15,141 nt of DNA from Acidobacteriota bacterium. GTDB lineage: Bacteria > Acidobacteriota > Blastocatellia > Pyrinomonadales > Pyrinomonadaceae. The notes below the pieces were generated by a model. That model had not been told where the DNA came from. It was given only the letters and a program-made list of their open reading frames with translations, and made no database searches. Positions 14,942 through 15,141 of this stretch are shown here, one piece after another. The translations under genes were made by a program, and so were the position numbers. The first letter of the stretch is position 1; each line of letters starts with the position of its first letter. The DNA lies in contig CAUJFK010000125.1 in the NCBI GenBank assembly GCA_963169175.1, forward strand, positions 1 through 15,141, given 5' to 3'.

Positions 14942-15141
14942 ATGATGGGGCAGACTATCTGCGGGTCGTGTTTCTGCCTTTGCTGTCAATGGGGCACACT
15001 CCCTACCGGTAGTGTTTCTGCCTTTGCTGTCAATGGGGCACACTCCCTACGGGTCGTGTTTCTGCCTTTGCTGTCAATGGGGCACACTCCCTACCGGTCG
15101 TGTTTCTTCCTTTGCTGTCAATGGGGCACACTCCCTACGGG
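14942..15141. repeat. 44-bp tandem repeat array upstream of pilO, continuing off the right edge
   Basis: Units start at 14968, 15012, 15056 and 15100, exactly 44 nt apart, and are nearly identical. Each begins GTGTTTCTGCCTTTGCTGTC, continues AATGGGGCACACTCCCTAC and ends with a variable CGGTA, GGGTC, CGGTC or GGG. A degenerate partial copy (GGGGCAGACTATCTGCGGGTC) precedes them at 14947-14967. Copy 4 has T for G in TTTCTTCC. The minus strand carries TGA once per unit, and 44 is not a multiple of 3, so the array cannot be a minus-strand coding extension. Confidence 0.93.

Noticed and set aside
14942..15141. CRISPR array
   Set aside because: The 44-bp units follow each other with no unique spacers, and the whole unit is conserved. 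It is a simple tandem repeat.
14960..15141. Array of promoters for pilO (TTGACA once per unit on the minus strand)
   Set aside because: No -10-like hexamer sits 16-18 nt downstream of any TTGACA; that position reads ACCCGC, ACCCGT or similar.

Overview
The window looks like a chromosomal segment of a free-living Gram-negative-type bacterium with an outer membrane (a TonB-dependent receptor and a PilQ secretin are present). The mixture of a carboxypeptidase-regulatory-domain TonB receptor, secreted proteins ending in long D-x-D-G-D-G (VCBS/FG-GAP-like) repeats, a CxxCH 'choice-of-anchor V' protein and many small palindromic intergenic repeats resembles Acidobacteriota (Blastocatellia/Pyrinomonadaceae type). 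That taxonomic guess is inference from gene style, not from a marker gene. GC content appears moderately high.

Layout from left to right. Positions 1-1669 (minus) hold the N-terminal 556 residues of a TonB-dependent receptor that runs off the left edge. Positions 1731-2114 (minus) hold queD. Positions 2170-2944 form a mobile island: a one-base-frameshifted REP-associated (IS200-like, Y1/HUH) transposase at 2259-2713 lies between palindromic repeats, one set inverted on its left and three tandem copies on its right. The last repeat ends on the stop codon of a dinG-type helicase gene at 2942-4945 (minus).

After a 295-bp divergent intergenic region the strand switches. Positions 5241-9287 (plus) encode a very large secreted M36 (fungalysin) metalloprotease with C-terminal D-x-D-G-D-G repeats. 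Positions 9635-11104 (plus) encode a smaller exported protein with one CxxCH heme-type motif, a Reelin-like domain and the same C-terminal repeat module. A good promoter and ribosome binding site precede the second gene, so it is probably its own transcription unit.

Positions 11105-11603 have no gene. They hold a symmetric, inverted-repeat-bounded palindromic element of about 320 bp and a terminator for the operon arriving from the right. That operon (minus) is the end of a type IV pilus cluster: pilO (14214-14909), pilP-like (13413-14180) and pilQ (11604-13280), the usual O-P-Q order. Upstream of pilO, where pilN would be expected to abut, there is instead a 44-bp tandem repeat array continuing off the right edge.

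The biological themes are export, the cell surface and repeat dynamics. The pilus genes build the alignment subcomplex and outer-membrane pore. The two secreted proteins share a likely Ca2+-binding surface or adhesion domain. No complete new defence or biosynthetic system is visible. The most unusual material is the repeat and mobile DNA between the genes.
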